Source of the DNA: Eubacterium sp. UBA3279
Lineage (GTDB): Bacteria > Bacillota > Clostridia > Lachnospirales > Lachnospiraceae
Length of the DNA: 34,953 nt
Direction of reading: 5' to 3'
Assembly (NCBI GenBank): GCA_002361775.1
Contig: DETV01000112.1
Coordinates: 1 to 34,953 of the forward strand
This document shows positions 25,497 through 33,045 of this stretch, piece by piece. Under the pieces are notes generated by a model that searched no databases, was not told the origin of the DNA, and saw nothing but the letters and a program-made list of their open reading frames with translations. Within the stretch, counting starts at the first letter, position 1. Every line of letters begins with the position of its first letter. A program made the translations under genes and the position numbers.

Positions 25497-26875
25497 TATT
25501 TTTACGACTTTGTTTCGGTTATCTTGTGCAGATCGTTCCATTTGCACTTTTAAGCTTTTTACCGTTTGTGAATCATTTTCGTTTTTCCAAAAGAAAAACC
25601 TCAATTTTAACTGCCTGTATCGTTTTAGGATGTTCCCTTGTGTTTTCTATATCCGGAACATTTCTCGCCAACATCCTGCCGGGAAACCACTCTTTATTTC
25701 AGGCTGTCAATCTGATTTTTATGTTTTGCCTCCTGCCATGCCTTTTTTGGTATATTTATGCGATTAAAACCATCTGGCAGAAAAAACTGTTTATTTTTTC
25801 CTTCACCCTCACCTATGCCTTGATCATTACTTCCATTGGAAACATGATCAGCACATGGATTTATTACGATGCCCCAACAGACGGACTTCCTTACAAAGGA
25901 TATACAACGATCATCCTGCTTTTCGTTTCCGCACTTTTTCTTCCTGTCTGGAACTTTCTTTTAAAAAAATATTTTGTTCCGCTTGAAGAAGCCTTGGGAA
26001 AGAAAGAAAGCGGTCATCTGGCTGTATTATCCCTTCTGTTGTTCGCCGTACTTGCCAGTTGGCTTTCCTTCTTTCACTATGATAGTCTATTTCGTGAGCC
26101 GATGCTATTTTTCTTATATTTTGCATTACTTACCTCTGCCTATGTTATTTATCTTCTGTATTTTAAAATGTTTTCCTCTCTTCAGGAAAAACATGTTACA
26201 GAAAAACGATATTTAGAAATGGAATACGGCATGCAGCTTCTTGACAAGCAATATACGCAGCTACAGGAGAATATTGAAAACAGCCGTCGTTTAAAACATG
26301 ATTTAAAACACCACATACTTGCGATTTATGAATATCTGAATCAACATGATACAAAAAAAGCAACCGACTATATTGAGAAATATCTTCACTCACTGAAAGA
26401 ATTTGAACTCCTAAAGTTTTGTGATCACCAACTCATCAATATGATCGTCAGTCATTATTATACCCTTGCGAAAAAACAGGATATTGATTTTCAAGTGCAT
26501 ATTACGCTTCCTAAAGAACTTCCCATCGCCAATTCAGATCTGGCTGTCCTTTTGGGAAATCTTTTGGAAAATGCTGTAGCTGCCGCTTCCAAAACCAAAC
26601 CAGGAGAACGGACCATTCAGTTAAACATCATCCTGCATCGGAAAATGCTGGCTATTACTGTAGATAATAGCTTTAACGGAGAAATCAAATATACTTCCAC
26701 CGGGGAGTATATTTCAACCAAAGAGAATCATAACGGAATAGGATTAAAGAGTATTGCAGATATTTCTGAAAAATACAACGGCGGGGGAGAATTCAATCAT
26801 GATGACCAGGAATTTCATTCCTGTGTCATGCTCGGACTTGATTCCACCCAGAGTATTCTTAATTCTGATAAATGA
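25493..26875 (+). CDS. AgrC-like sensor histidine kinase (GHKL ATPase type)
   Basis: Membrane kinase of 460 residues. About six membrane segments fill residues 1-230, followed by a coiled coil (EKHVTEKRYLEMEYG...). The phospho-acceptor His269 lies in SRRLKHDLKHH. The ATPase domain has an N-box (LLGNLLENAVAAASK) and a G-box (NGIGLKSIADISEKYNGGG), as in the GHKL group of AgrC/VirS/ComD. The start codon is TTG at 25493, overlapping the TGA of the regulator and preceded by AAGGAGGGAATCCCA, so the pair is translationally coupled. Such kinases often sense peptides, but no agrB/agrD genes are present in the window, so the signal is unknown. Confidence 0.92.
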   Translation: MIFLRLCFGYLVQIVPFALLSFLPFVNHFRFSKRKTSILTACIVLGCSLVFSISGTFLANILPGNHSLFQAVNLIFMFCLLPCLFWYIYAIKTIWQKKLFIFSFTLTYALIITSIGNMISTWIYYDAPTDGLPYKGYTTIILLFVSALFLPVWNFLLKKYFVPLEEALGKKESGHLAVLSLLLFAVLASWLSFFHYDSLFREPMLFFLYFALLTSAYVIYLLYFKMFSSLQEKHVTEKRYLEMEYGMQLLDKQYTQLQENIENSRRLKHDLKHHILAIYEYLNQHDTKKATDYIEKYLHSLKEFELLKFCDHQLINMIVSHYYTLAKKQDIDFQVHITLPKELPIANSDLAVLLGNLLENAVAAASKTKPGERTIQLNIILHRKMLAITVDNSFNGEIKYTSTGEYISTKENHNGIGLKSIADISEKYNGGGEFNHDDQEFHSCVMLGLDSTQSILNSDK

Positions 26876-26962
26876 TGGATTTTAAGAACAAATAGAATTG
26901 TGTATCATCGAAATGGCATAAACGGAGATTATGATGATTTTGATAATATTAAAACTCAATCA

Positions 26963-27517
26963 TTAATTTGAAATCTTTTCCAAATACTCCAATGGCACCA
27001 TAATTGTAAGCCAGACTCCATTTACGGAACGATAAAAACGAAATCCCATCCGATACATTTCTCCACTTTTCACTCTATAAAGTACCGGATTCCCATGACG
27101 GCTTCCTACTTTTTTCGCTGTTTCCTTATCTGATGACAAATGTACATACATTCTGTTTCCTGCTCTCAATCCCATTTTTTCAATAGAATGTACATATTTT
27201 TCTGCAGTTCCATGCCACAGAATTTCAGGAGGCTCTGCCACTTCCAAATCCAGATCAACCAGAATTGAATGTCCCTGATTTGCTCGGATTTTTGTCTTAT
27301 CTTTATTAAAAGAATACCTCTGTTTATTATCTGTTTTTACAATTTCTTCCAACATTTCTTTATTGAATACTCTTGTTTTGGCAATTCCTGCAACCAATTT
27401 ATCTACATCTGCCCATCCGTGTTCATCGAGCTTAATTCCTATAACCTCGGGTCTGTGCCGCAAAATCATACACAGATATTTTCCAAGTTCCTGATTCTCC
27501 GGTCTTTTATTTCCCAT
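26963..27517 (-). CDS. kptA: RNA 2'-phosphotransferase, KptA/Tpt1 family
   Basis: NAD-dependent enzyme of 184 residues. The family removes an internal RNA 2'-phosphate and releases ADP-ribose 1'',2''-cyclic phosphate. The catalytic Arg-His-Arg-Arg set is complete: LRHRPE (Arg20, His21), KIRANQGHS (Arg78) and GSRHGNPVLY (Arg140). The NAD-site segments ILWHGTAEKYVHSIEKMGL and YVHLSSD are also present. The start at 27517 is chosen for GGAGAGGAAAAAA. The gene overlaps the end of the membrane-protein gene by 11 bp and is last in a four-gene operon with two phosphoesterases. The bacterial role of this family is not settled, since bacteria lack the eukaryal splicing pathway. The operon suggests RNA repair or ADP-ribose phosphate handling. 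Confidence 0.92.
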   Translation of the reverse strand: MGNKRPENQELGKYLCMILRHRPEVIGIKLDEHGWADVDKLVAGIAKTRVFNKEMLEEIVKTDNKQRYSFNKDKTKIRANQGHSILVDLDLEVAEPPEILWHGTAEKYVHSIEKMGLRAGNRMYVHLSSDKETAKKVGSRHGNPVLYRVKSGEMYRMGFRFYRSVNGVWLTIMVPLEYLEKISN

Positions 27518-28136
27518 TTTTTTCCTCTCCGTTTCTTTTCCATTTATTATACAGTATTTTCCCACTGCATAAAATCCATGTGAGAACTATCACAAAAATT
27601 GCCTGTACCAGATACCACTGGTTACATATTGTCTTAAATATCAGACTTCCTATAGACAGAAGTAATACAACCACAGAGACCACACGATATGATATAGTTA
27701 CACCTTGTTCATTTCGTTTATATAACATAATCATCAGCAAAGCTATCATTAAAAGACTCGACAAAAAACAGGCTATTTTATATCCCCATAAGTTCATTCC
27801 ATCATATTCTAAAACAAGATCGTAGTATGTTATACTGGTGTCCAGAAAAAATTCCCATCCAGATACATTTATCAGGAATGCCACTGCTGCTACCGCTCCC
27901 AATACATATTTTTCCACTTTTATTAAATTTCTGATTCCCATAACCAGCATCAGCACACCAAGCATACCAATCAAAGTTGTCCAGTGAAATCCAATATTAA
28001 ACTTATATGCTCGAGCTCCTTCAACGTATGTAACCGGAGACTTCATCATACGATCACTGATCAGGAACAACGCCTGTAAAGCGCCTCCCACTATACACAT
28101 GATTCCTCCTGTTATGTATTGTAATTTCCGGCTCAT
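27507..28136 (-). CDS. polytopic membrane protein of unknown function
   Basis: I do not recognise this 209-residue protein. It has about six hydrophobic segments (near 7-26, 51-68, 75-95, 118-140, 149-168, 175-193) and a basic, Lys-rich C-terminal tail (KWKRNGEEKNGK), which should be cytoplasmic. The region after segment 1 (RMMKSPVTYVEGARAYKF) may face outside. The start at 28136 is preferred because AAGAGGAATAGT precedes the ATG; an in-frame TTG at 28160 is an alternative. It lies 13 bp after a phosphoesterase gene and overlaps kptA, so it belongs to the same operon and might anchor or signal for it. Confidence 0.8.
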   Translation of the reverse strand: MSRKLQYITGGIMCIVGGALQALFLISDRMMKSPVTYVEGARAYKFNIGFHWTTLIGMLGVLMLVMGIRNLIKVEKYVLGAVAAVAFLINVSGWEFFLDTSITYYDLVLEYDGMNLWGYKIACFLSSLLMIALLMIMLYKRNEQGVTISYRVVSVVVLLLSIGSLIFKTICNQWYLVQAIFVIVLTWILCSGKILYNKWKRNGEEKNGK

Positions 28137-28149
28137 TATACTATTCCTC

Positions 28150-28869
28150 TTATCTGGCAATGTTTATCACCTGATTTGTTTCTATATTTCTTATTTCAGA
28201 CCACAAAACAGTCTGATTTCTCCAAAAATCCTCATCTCTGTGTAAATGCCCAAAAAACCACTGTTGATATTGCGTACTCTCCCGGATCCATTCCAAAAAA
28301 TTATTTAGCCTTTTTTCTTCCTCATGAAACGGATGAAATATACTCATAGTCTCCTCAGGCGCTGTATGGGTAATAATATAATCCACCGCATAATCATTTT
28401 CTTTCAAGTTGCAAATTGCCTCGTTCATCTCTGCGTCTGTTGGCATCTCCCGTTCCCACCAACTGTATCCCCGCATTCTTCTATTCTTATCAATCGAATA
28501 ACCGCCACCAAATGTAAAAATCTTTTTTCCTTCTATCTCAAAAATCTGACCACGCATCAGATGTATAACCTTTGGATTGCTATTACCATCCCTTCGAATC
28601 ACATGCACCTTTCCCCCGTTCCACATTTCCACCGGATAGGATTCCAGCCGGTCAAAATTCTCATGATTTCCATCCACGAACACCAAACAGAACGGAAGCG
28701 CAGCCAGAAAATTCAGATATTCCTCTTCTGATTCCCCTCCGCTAAAAATATATCCGAAATCACCGCATACAATCAGAGTATCCCCCGAAGAGATTTTTTT
28801 AATATCATTTAATCTGAATCTATCCCGATCACCATGCGTATCTCCTGTCACAAATATCATAAACCTCAT
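28150..28869 (-). CDS. calcineurin-like metallophosphoesterase
   Basis: Soluble enzyme of about 239 residues with all five metal-site motifs of the family: GDTHGD (9-14), GDFGY (36-40), GNHE (67-70), HTAPE (168-172) and GHLHRD (207-212). The fold is the two-metal phosphodiesterase/phosphatase superfamily, but the specific substrate is not given by sequence. The ATG at 28869 is chosen for the GAAGGATGGGA upstream; an ATG two codons earlier sits on the Shine-Dalgarno itself. It is 12 bp from the preceding phosphoesterase gene and 13 bp from the membrane-protein gene. Confidence 0.9.
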   Translation of the reverse strand: MRFMIFVTGDTHGDRDRFRLNDIKKISSGDTLIVCGDFGYIFSGGESEEEYLNFLAALPFCLVFVDGNHENFDRLESYPVEMWNGGKVHVIRRDGNSNPKVIHLMRGQIFEIEGKKIFTFGGGYSIDKNRRMRGYSWWEREMPTDAEMNEAICNLKENDYAVDYIITHTAPEETMSIFHPFHEEEKRLNNFLEWIRESTQYQQWFFGHLHRDEDFWRNQTVLWSEIRNIETNQVINIAR

Positions 28870-28881
28870 TCCCATCCTTCA

Positions 28882-29580
28882 CTAAACATAACTCTCTTTC
28901 CAATCATCCAATCGAAGACATGCCATCCGTCCGCCTTCTTTTCTGCGGTCATTTCCTGTATCTATGTCAATATAGTTTTTTCCCTTATATATAGTAGCAG
29001 AAGCATAATCCGGCAGTAATATCGTAGGGTGATGTCCCACGATGACTTTTTTATCAAATTTAAGGGAGGCTGGTATGTAATGGATATCATCCGAAAACAA
29101 ATATGACTCCTGATTTTCTTTTATTGCGCTTTTAACAGAAGCCTCTATATCAACTAAACCTTCTTCATTTTTTGCACAATGATCTGCATGGAATCCGGAG
29201 TGTGTCAAAAAATATTCTGTGCCCTTGACTTTCAAAGACAAATAAAGCGGAAGTTGTTTTAGATAATTATATAGCCTTTTTTTTGCTTCCTCGGTAAGCT
29301 CATTTACTTCCTGTATGGTATATTTTCCTCCACACTCTTTCCAAATCTGAGCACTGATGGTTCCCTCCAAATAGCGTTCACATAAGTATTCGTGGTTGCC
29401 CTTCAGTAAAATGATATTATCTTGATTCCGAATAAAATTATACAAACACAGATTTTCTTTATTTTTATCCAAAATATCACCTAAAATATAGAGCTGATCA
29501 GAAGCAGAAAATTTTATTTTCTTCAGCATCTTATAGAAATTTTGAAAATCCCCATGCAGGTCACTCATAAGATATATCAT
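28882..29580 (-). CDS. serine/threonine-phosphatase-like metallophosphoesterase
   Basis: Enzyme of 232 residues of the PPP/ApaH-like branch. Motifs are SDLHGD (6-11), GDILDK (34-39), KGNHE (60-64), THSG (126-129) and VGHHPT (181-186), with IDIDTG near the C-terminus. This branch contains protein phosphatases, diadenosine tetraphosphatases and RNA-end enzymes. GAGGAAAAAT precedes the ATG. It is the first gene of the operon that ends with kptA, and a consensus promoter lies about 190 bp upstream. Confidence 0.9.
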   Translation of the reverse strand: MIYLMSDLHGDFQNFYKMLKKIKFSASDQLYILGDILDKNKENLCLYNFIRNQDNIILLKGNHEYLCERYLEGTISAQIWKECGGKYTIQEVNELTEEAKKRLYNYLKQLPLYLSLKVKGTEYFLTHSGFHADHCAKNEEGLVDIEASVKSAIKENQESYLFSDDIHYIPASLKFDKKVIVGHHPTILLPDYASATIYKGKNYIDIDTGNDRRKEGGRMACLRLDDWKESYV

Positions 29581-29732
29581 ATATTTTTCCTCTTTTCTTG
29601 AGTATCATCTTCATTTTTTCTCATCTTACCATAAAAACATCCCCTAAAATCAAACAGAAGAATACCTGAGCCAGCGCAAAAAAACAAGTTGATTACCGCA
29701 AAAACTGATATAAGATATGTCGTTAGTTACTT

Positions 29733-29766
29733 TGGGCAGAGTCATTTTTTTTGTAGTTCTGCCCTT
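29733..29766 (-). other. leader hairpin of the phosphoesterase-kptA operon
   Basis: On the minus strand GGGCAGA pairs with TCTGCCC around an A-rich 20-base loop, right at the 5' end of the transcript from the promoter at 29773-29800. It has no T-run on that strand, so it is more likely a stabilising stem. On the plus strand it ends in TTTC and could act as a weak terminator. Confidence 0.45.
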
Positions 29767-29772
29767 TCTTGT

Positions 29773-29800
29773 ATTATAATGCAGTTTCAGGACATGTCAA
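29773..29800 (-). promoter_or_regulatory. promoter of the phosphoesterase-kptA operon
   Basis: Minus-strand TTGACA, 16 bp, TATAAT: both boxes match consensus exactly. The leader would be about 185 bases. A second, extended -10 (TGGTAAGAT near 29623-29631) lies closer to the gene. Confidence 0.7.
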
Positions 29801-29996
29801 GAAGGTTGACTTTATCAGGCTTTCTTGTCCCCATCTGCTTTTATATCTTTGTAGATTACCTGACGGCAATATTGGGGCGCAAAACGATAGGATACTTACA
29901 TTCCCATTCATTCCGGAAAAACCGTGTTGATGTTCACTAATTTGAGTTTCGATTTTTTCTCTAACCTTGTTGTTGTATATTTCGGGCGTGTTATAT

Positions 29997-30310
29997 ACCC
30001 TCTCTTTTTTCTCCAATTAGGCAGACCTTGTTACTTCGTAAATATCGGCCTACTTTTTTCATAGCAAAATCGGCCAAGAAAACTTATTGCAAAAAATCCA
30101 CCTACCTTTTTCAAGTCATGTTAGGCTGTTACAATCAATACCTTCCTTTCAACCTACTTTCTCTCTGTATAAAGTAGGGTAAAAAACAAGAATTTTCATT
30201 TTTCACCTATTTTATTCTGTTTTTTGTAGGCTGAATCATGAGTTTTTAATATCTCTACCTAATTTGTTCAATTTTTTGTAGGTGGATTTTCAAAAATTGA
30301 GAAATCTGGC
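29997..30310. repeat. degenerate dyad array with 52-53 bp period
   Basis: CCTAC/CCTAT/CCTAA boxes start at 30049, 30101, 30153, 30206 and 30258 (spacing 52, 52, 53, 52). Inverted TAGG boxes start at 30018, 30070 (TCGG), 30122, 30175, 30227 and 30279 (52, 52, 53, 52, 52). Each CCTA is followed by a T-rich tract and its TAGG partner 21-22 bp on. One pair is extended: AAAATCCACCTAC (30093-30105) recurs inverted at 30278-30290, 13 of 13 bases. The rest of 29801-30458 shows no gene I trust. Confidence 0.7.
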
Positions 30311-30458
30311 TGATTTTGATGACTACATCCTTCTGTAAGTTCTCTTTTAGGATTCTAGGTTTTCTTTGTATACGGAGATATTTTAACAGAGGAGTTCATA
30401 ATTATTTCTAAAGCTCCACCCTCCCCTGCATAACAGGAGAGGATTTTTACTGTGACAC

Positions 30459-30500
30459 AAAAAGGGCACTCTCTGAAAGATTTTCTTTCAAAAAGTGCCC
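30459..30500 (-). terminator. terminator after the metG fragment
   Basis: GGGCACT..TGAAAG-AAAAT-CTTTCA..AGTGCCC, a long stem followed by TTTTTG on the minus strand, about 30 bp after the stop. A small CAACAAT/ATTGTTG inverted repeat (30502-30519) sits between. Confidence 0.85.
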
Positions 30501-30528
30501 TCAACAATCAATATTGTTGGACTATAAA

Positions 30529-31089
30529 TTAATACAACTTCGCTCCTGCCGGAATCTTATCATCCAAAATCAGAACATTCAGTCCTTCTCTTCCTTCTAC
30601 AAGGTGTGTAGCAGAGATAATCATACCGCAGGAATCAATTCCCATCATCTTACGTGGCGGAAGGTTTGTGATTGCAAGTAATGTCTTTCCAACCAGTTCT
30701 TCCGGCTCATAATAATCGTGAATTCCGCTTAAAATCACACGTTCTACGCCACTTCCATCGTCTAATACGAACTTCAAAAGCTTCTTAGATTTTGGAACTG
30801 CTTCACATTCTTTTACCTTTACAGCACGGAAATCTGACTTGCTGAATGTATCGAAATCAACCATGTCTTCGAATAATGGTTCCACTTCTACATTAGAGAA
30901 ATCAATCTTTTCTGCCATGTCAGATGTAGCGGTAAATGTTGCAACAGATTTTGCCGGAGCAGACTGTACAGCATTGTTAGCTTCATTCTTTGCAGCTCCC
31001 ATGCTCTTCATTGTCGGGAACGAAATCGTCCACTCACGACTTAATTCCATTTTGTAAATTTTATCGTCTATAAATGGGCTTTTATTCAA
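30529..31089 (-). CDS. metG: C-terminal tRNA-binding domain of methionyl-tRNA synthetase, split from its catalytic part
   Basis: The last about 115 residues form the EMAP/Trbp111-type OB-fold that ends MetRS and helps dimerise and hold tRNA: FDTFSKSDFRAVKVKECEAV, PKSKKLLKFVLDDG, LPPRKMMGIDSCGMIISA and the end IPAGAKLY. Ahead of it is a low-complexity Ala/Glu/Lys linker as in full-length clostridial MetG. The Rossmann catalytic core (HIGH, KMSKS) is absent. Upstream sequence turns directly into integrase-site repeats and an integrase gene, so the mobile element has interrupted metG. True start unclear: candidate ATGs (31050 and codons around MKSMG) have poor ribosome sites. The piece could be dead, or act as a stand-alone Trbp111-like protein. 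Confidence 0.8.
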   Translation of the reverse strand: MNKSPFIDDKIYKMELSREWTISFPTMKSMGAAKNEANNAVQSAPAKSVATFTATSDMAEKIDFSNVEVEPLFEDMVDFDTFSKSDFRAVKVKECEAVPKSKKLLKFVLDDGSGVERVILSGIHDYYEPEELVGKTLLAITNLPPRKMMGIDSCGMIISATHLVEGREGLNVLILDDKIPAGAKLY

Positions 31090-31093
31090 CCTC

Positions 31094-31166
31094 TTTACAC
31101 CATTCCCACTTGTTTCGTGAAAGTAAAAATGCGGTTTGGTGTAAAAAATGGTGTAAATGGTGTATA
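31094..31166. repeat. integrase arm-type binding repeats near the attachment site
   Basis: TGGTGTAAA occurs as direct repeats at 31137 and 31149, with a third, TGGTGTATA, at 31158. An inverted copy TTTACACCA lies at 31094. They stand between the integrase gene and the metG junction, where arm-type sites for a Tn916-like integrase are expected. 31167-31299 holds nothing else I can name. Confidence 0.65.
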
Positions 31167-31299
31167 GCCATATTTAGTTTTGGGTTTTATAGCATTGCTA
31201 TCAATCCTGTATTTCATTTTACCATTTTCTCGTCATAAAGTAAAGAAAGCACACACCGTGTCTCTACGGCATATGCTCTCTTTCTGATTCTCTGCTTAT

Positions 31300-32531
31300 T
31301 TACTGATTAAATTGTAATTCCAATCCCTCAAACTCTGACTTTCTTAATTCCTTTGTTACATCTGTATAGATGTTCAATGTCGTAGATACATCTTTGTGTC
31401 CGAGTGCGTCCTGAATGACTTTCACATTCACTCCGGCTTCACACATTCTTGTGGTAAATGTATGTCTGAGAGAATGACAGCTAAAGTGTGGAAGTAAAAC
31501 CTCCGGATTATCATTTTCTAAAACTGCTTATCATTACAGTTTCGTATAATGCGACGAATTGCTTTATTGAGCGTTGCTTGGTGCTGAGGCTGACCAAAAC
31601 GATTTACAAAAATAAAATCCGTATATCCGTCAACCGTGGTTTCACAATGCAGTCCGAGAAGTTCCTGCCTTTCTTTTTCCATTAAAAATGCTTCTTTCAC
31701 AAATTCAAGCATTGGAACTTGTCGCATACCTGCCGGTGTCTTGGTTGTGTTCACATTGAAATAGCAACCTTTCTTGCTTCCTTCGGTTCTGTGGTCATAA
31801 TAAACAAGCGTATGATTCACATCTATAATGCCTTCCTCTAAATCTATGTCACACCACCTGAGTCCGGTCAATTCGCCCACACGCAATCCAGTTCCGACCA
31901 TAACCGCAAATATTGGATACCAATACTGTGCTTCCGGTGTGTTCTTCAGATAGTTAAGAAAAAGTTCCTGCTCCGGTTTGGTTAATGCTCTGCGTTTTTC
32001 AGTCTTAAAACAATGTGATTTTTTCAATTCACGCAAAACATTGTCCGTTGGATTGCTTCTGATATAATCATCATCTACTGCCATTTCAAAGACCTGATGT
32101 AGAACGGTATGTATGCTATCAATCGTTGCGGGTTTCAGATGTCTTTCATCAACGAGACTGTTGTAATATCTCTTTATATCGGTCTTTTTTATGGACATTA
32201 TGAATTGAGAACCAATCTGGTTACGCACGAACGTCTCATACATATACTTGTAATTCTCAAAAGTATTATTCTTTATTCCACGTTTCAACTCTCTCCAAAG
32301 TTCATACATATCATTAAGTGATGTATAGCGTGCTTCTGCCTTGATACCGTCTTTCTTGTCCTTGTCGATTTCATCTTCCTTATATCTCAAATCGTCCAAG
32401 TTTCTTGCATAAATACAATGTCTTTTACGGTTTTCATCTGTCCATCGGAATTGATAAGTACCGTCCGGGCGTTGCGATTCCCCTTTGCGGAGAACCTTTC
32501 TTGATTTATCTTTTCTTTTTGTATTTGCCAT
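31300..32531 (-). pseudogene. tyrosine site-specific integrase (Tn916 Int type), frameshifted
   Basis: Tyrosine recombinase that excises and inserts the element. The intact first frame (31518-32531, 337 residues) has the arm-binding domain (RPDGTYQFRWTDENRKRHC), the core-binding domain (NTFENYKYMYETFVRNQIG) and the first catalytic Arg in GTGLRVGELTGLRW. It then stops after CNDKQF. The remaining catalytic box continues in the next frame at 31300-31517: CHSLRHTFTTRMCEAG, ALGHKDVSTTLNIYTDVTKE, ending ELQFNQ. A run of four T (31520-31523) where five would restore the frame explains it. Corrected length is about 410 residues, like Tn916 Int. AGGAGGTAACACA precedes the ATG. It may be inactive, slippage-corrected, or a sequencing error. 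Confidence 0.85.
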
Positions 32532-32542
32532 TGTGTTACCTC

Positions 32543-32794
32543 CTACAATTCTGTGCTTGAGTCAATAAACTTCTCTAACTTCTCCCGTATAATTAAAAGC
32601 CTGTCGCTTCTTGCAATTCTGAAACTGCAATCCTTATCCATCAATAGTGCTTTTAATTTTCTCTCTCCAATACCTGAATAAGCAGCCGCTTCCTCGACCG
32701 TAAGACATTTCTTTTCCCAAATCGGTATATCCTCCGGTGGTTGCAATAGCTGTTGCTGATATTCATAAAGTTCAGAACCATCTATTTTGTACAT
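32543..32794 (-). CDS. Xis-like excisionase 1
   Basis: Small DNA-binding protein of 83 residues next to int. A winged HTH core, IPIWEKKCLTVEEAAAYSGI then GERKLKALL, resembles Tn916 Xis, which bends DNA and directs excision. GGGAGGAATGTAG precedes the ATG. Of the four tandem relatives it is the most divergent at the C-terminus (RIARSDRLLIIREKLEKFID). It lies 11 bp upstream of int, the normal place of xis. Confidence 0.8.
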   Translation of the reverse strand: MYKIDGSELYEYQQQLLQPPEDIPIWEKKCLTVEEAAAYSGIGERKLKALLMDKDCSFRIARSDRLLIIREKLEKFIDSSTEL

Positions 32795-32808
32795 CTACAT
32801 TCCTCCCC

Positions 32809-33045
32809 TCAAATAGAACACATCTGGTCTATATATTCTTCAAATTGTTTGCGTTTAATCAGAGTCCTTTTCCCAATTTTCAATGTAAATTGTTTTGCTT
32901 CCGGTTGCTTTGTAAGTTCTCGTATTGTTTCTCTACCAATACCCGTATATACATACGTCTCATCAATAGAAAGTGCTATCTTATGCCACAACGGAACTTT
33001 TTCGCTTTTACTGGTAAACCACTCATCACTCAATCTGTTCATCAT
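32809..33045 (-). CDS. Xis-like excisionase 2
   Basis: Protein of 78 residues with VPLWHKIALSIDETYVYTGI, GRETIRELT and KIGKRTLIKRKQFEEYIDQM. The KRKQFEEYID tail is very close to the Tn916 Xis tail. The start at 33045 (MMNRLSDEWF) follows GGGAGGTGCAG; the longer open frame overlaps the next gene and has no site. Its first codons overlap the end of Xis-like 3 by 20 bp. Confidence 0.8.
   Translation of the reverse strand: MMNRLSDEWFTSKSEKVPLWHKIALSIDETYVYTGIGRETIRELTKQPEAKQFTLKIGKRTLIKRKQFEEYIDQMCSI

Noticed and set aside
24572..26875. Complete agr-type quorum system
   Set aside because: Only AgrA/AgrC-like proteins are present. No AgrB protease and no AgrD-like peptide frame was found on either side.
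29689..30016. Two short overlapping frames (plus 29689-29940, minus 29774-30016)
   Set aside because: Neither has a good ribosome site or recognisable motif, and both overlap the consensus promoter of the kptA operon. They may be remnants but cannot be called genes.
29997..30310. CRISPR array
   Set aside because: The period is regular, but the repeats are far too diverged, the unit of 52 bp is short, and no cas gene is in the window. Kept as an unexplained periodic array.
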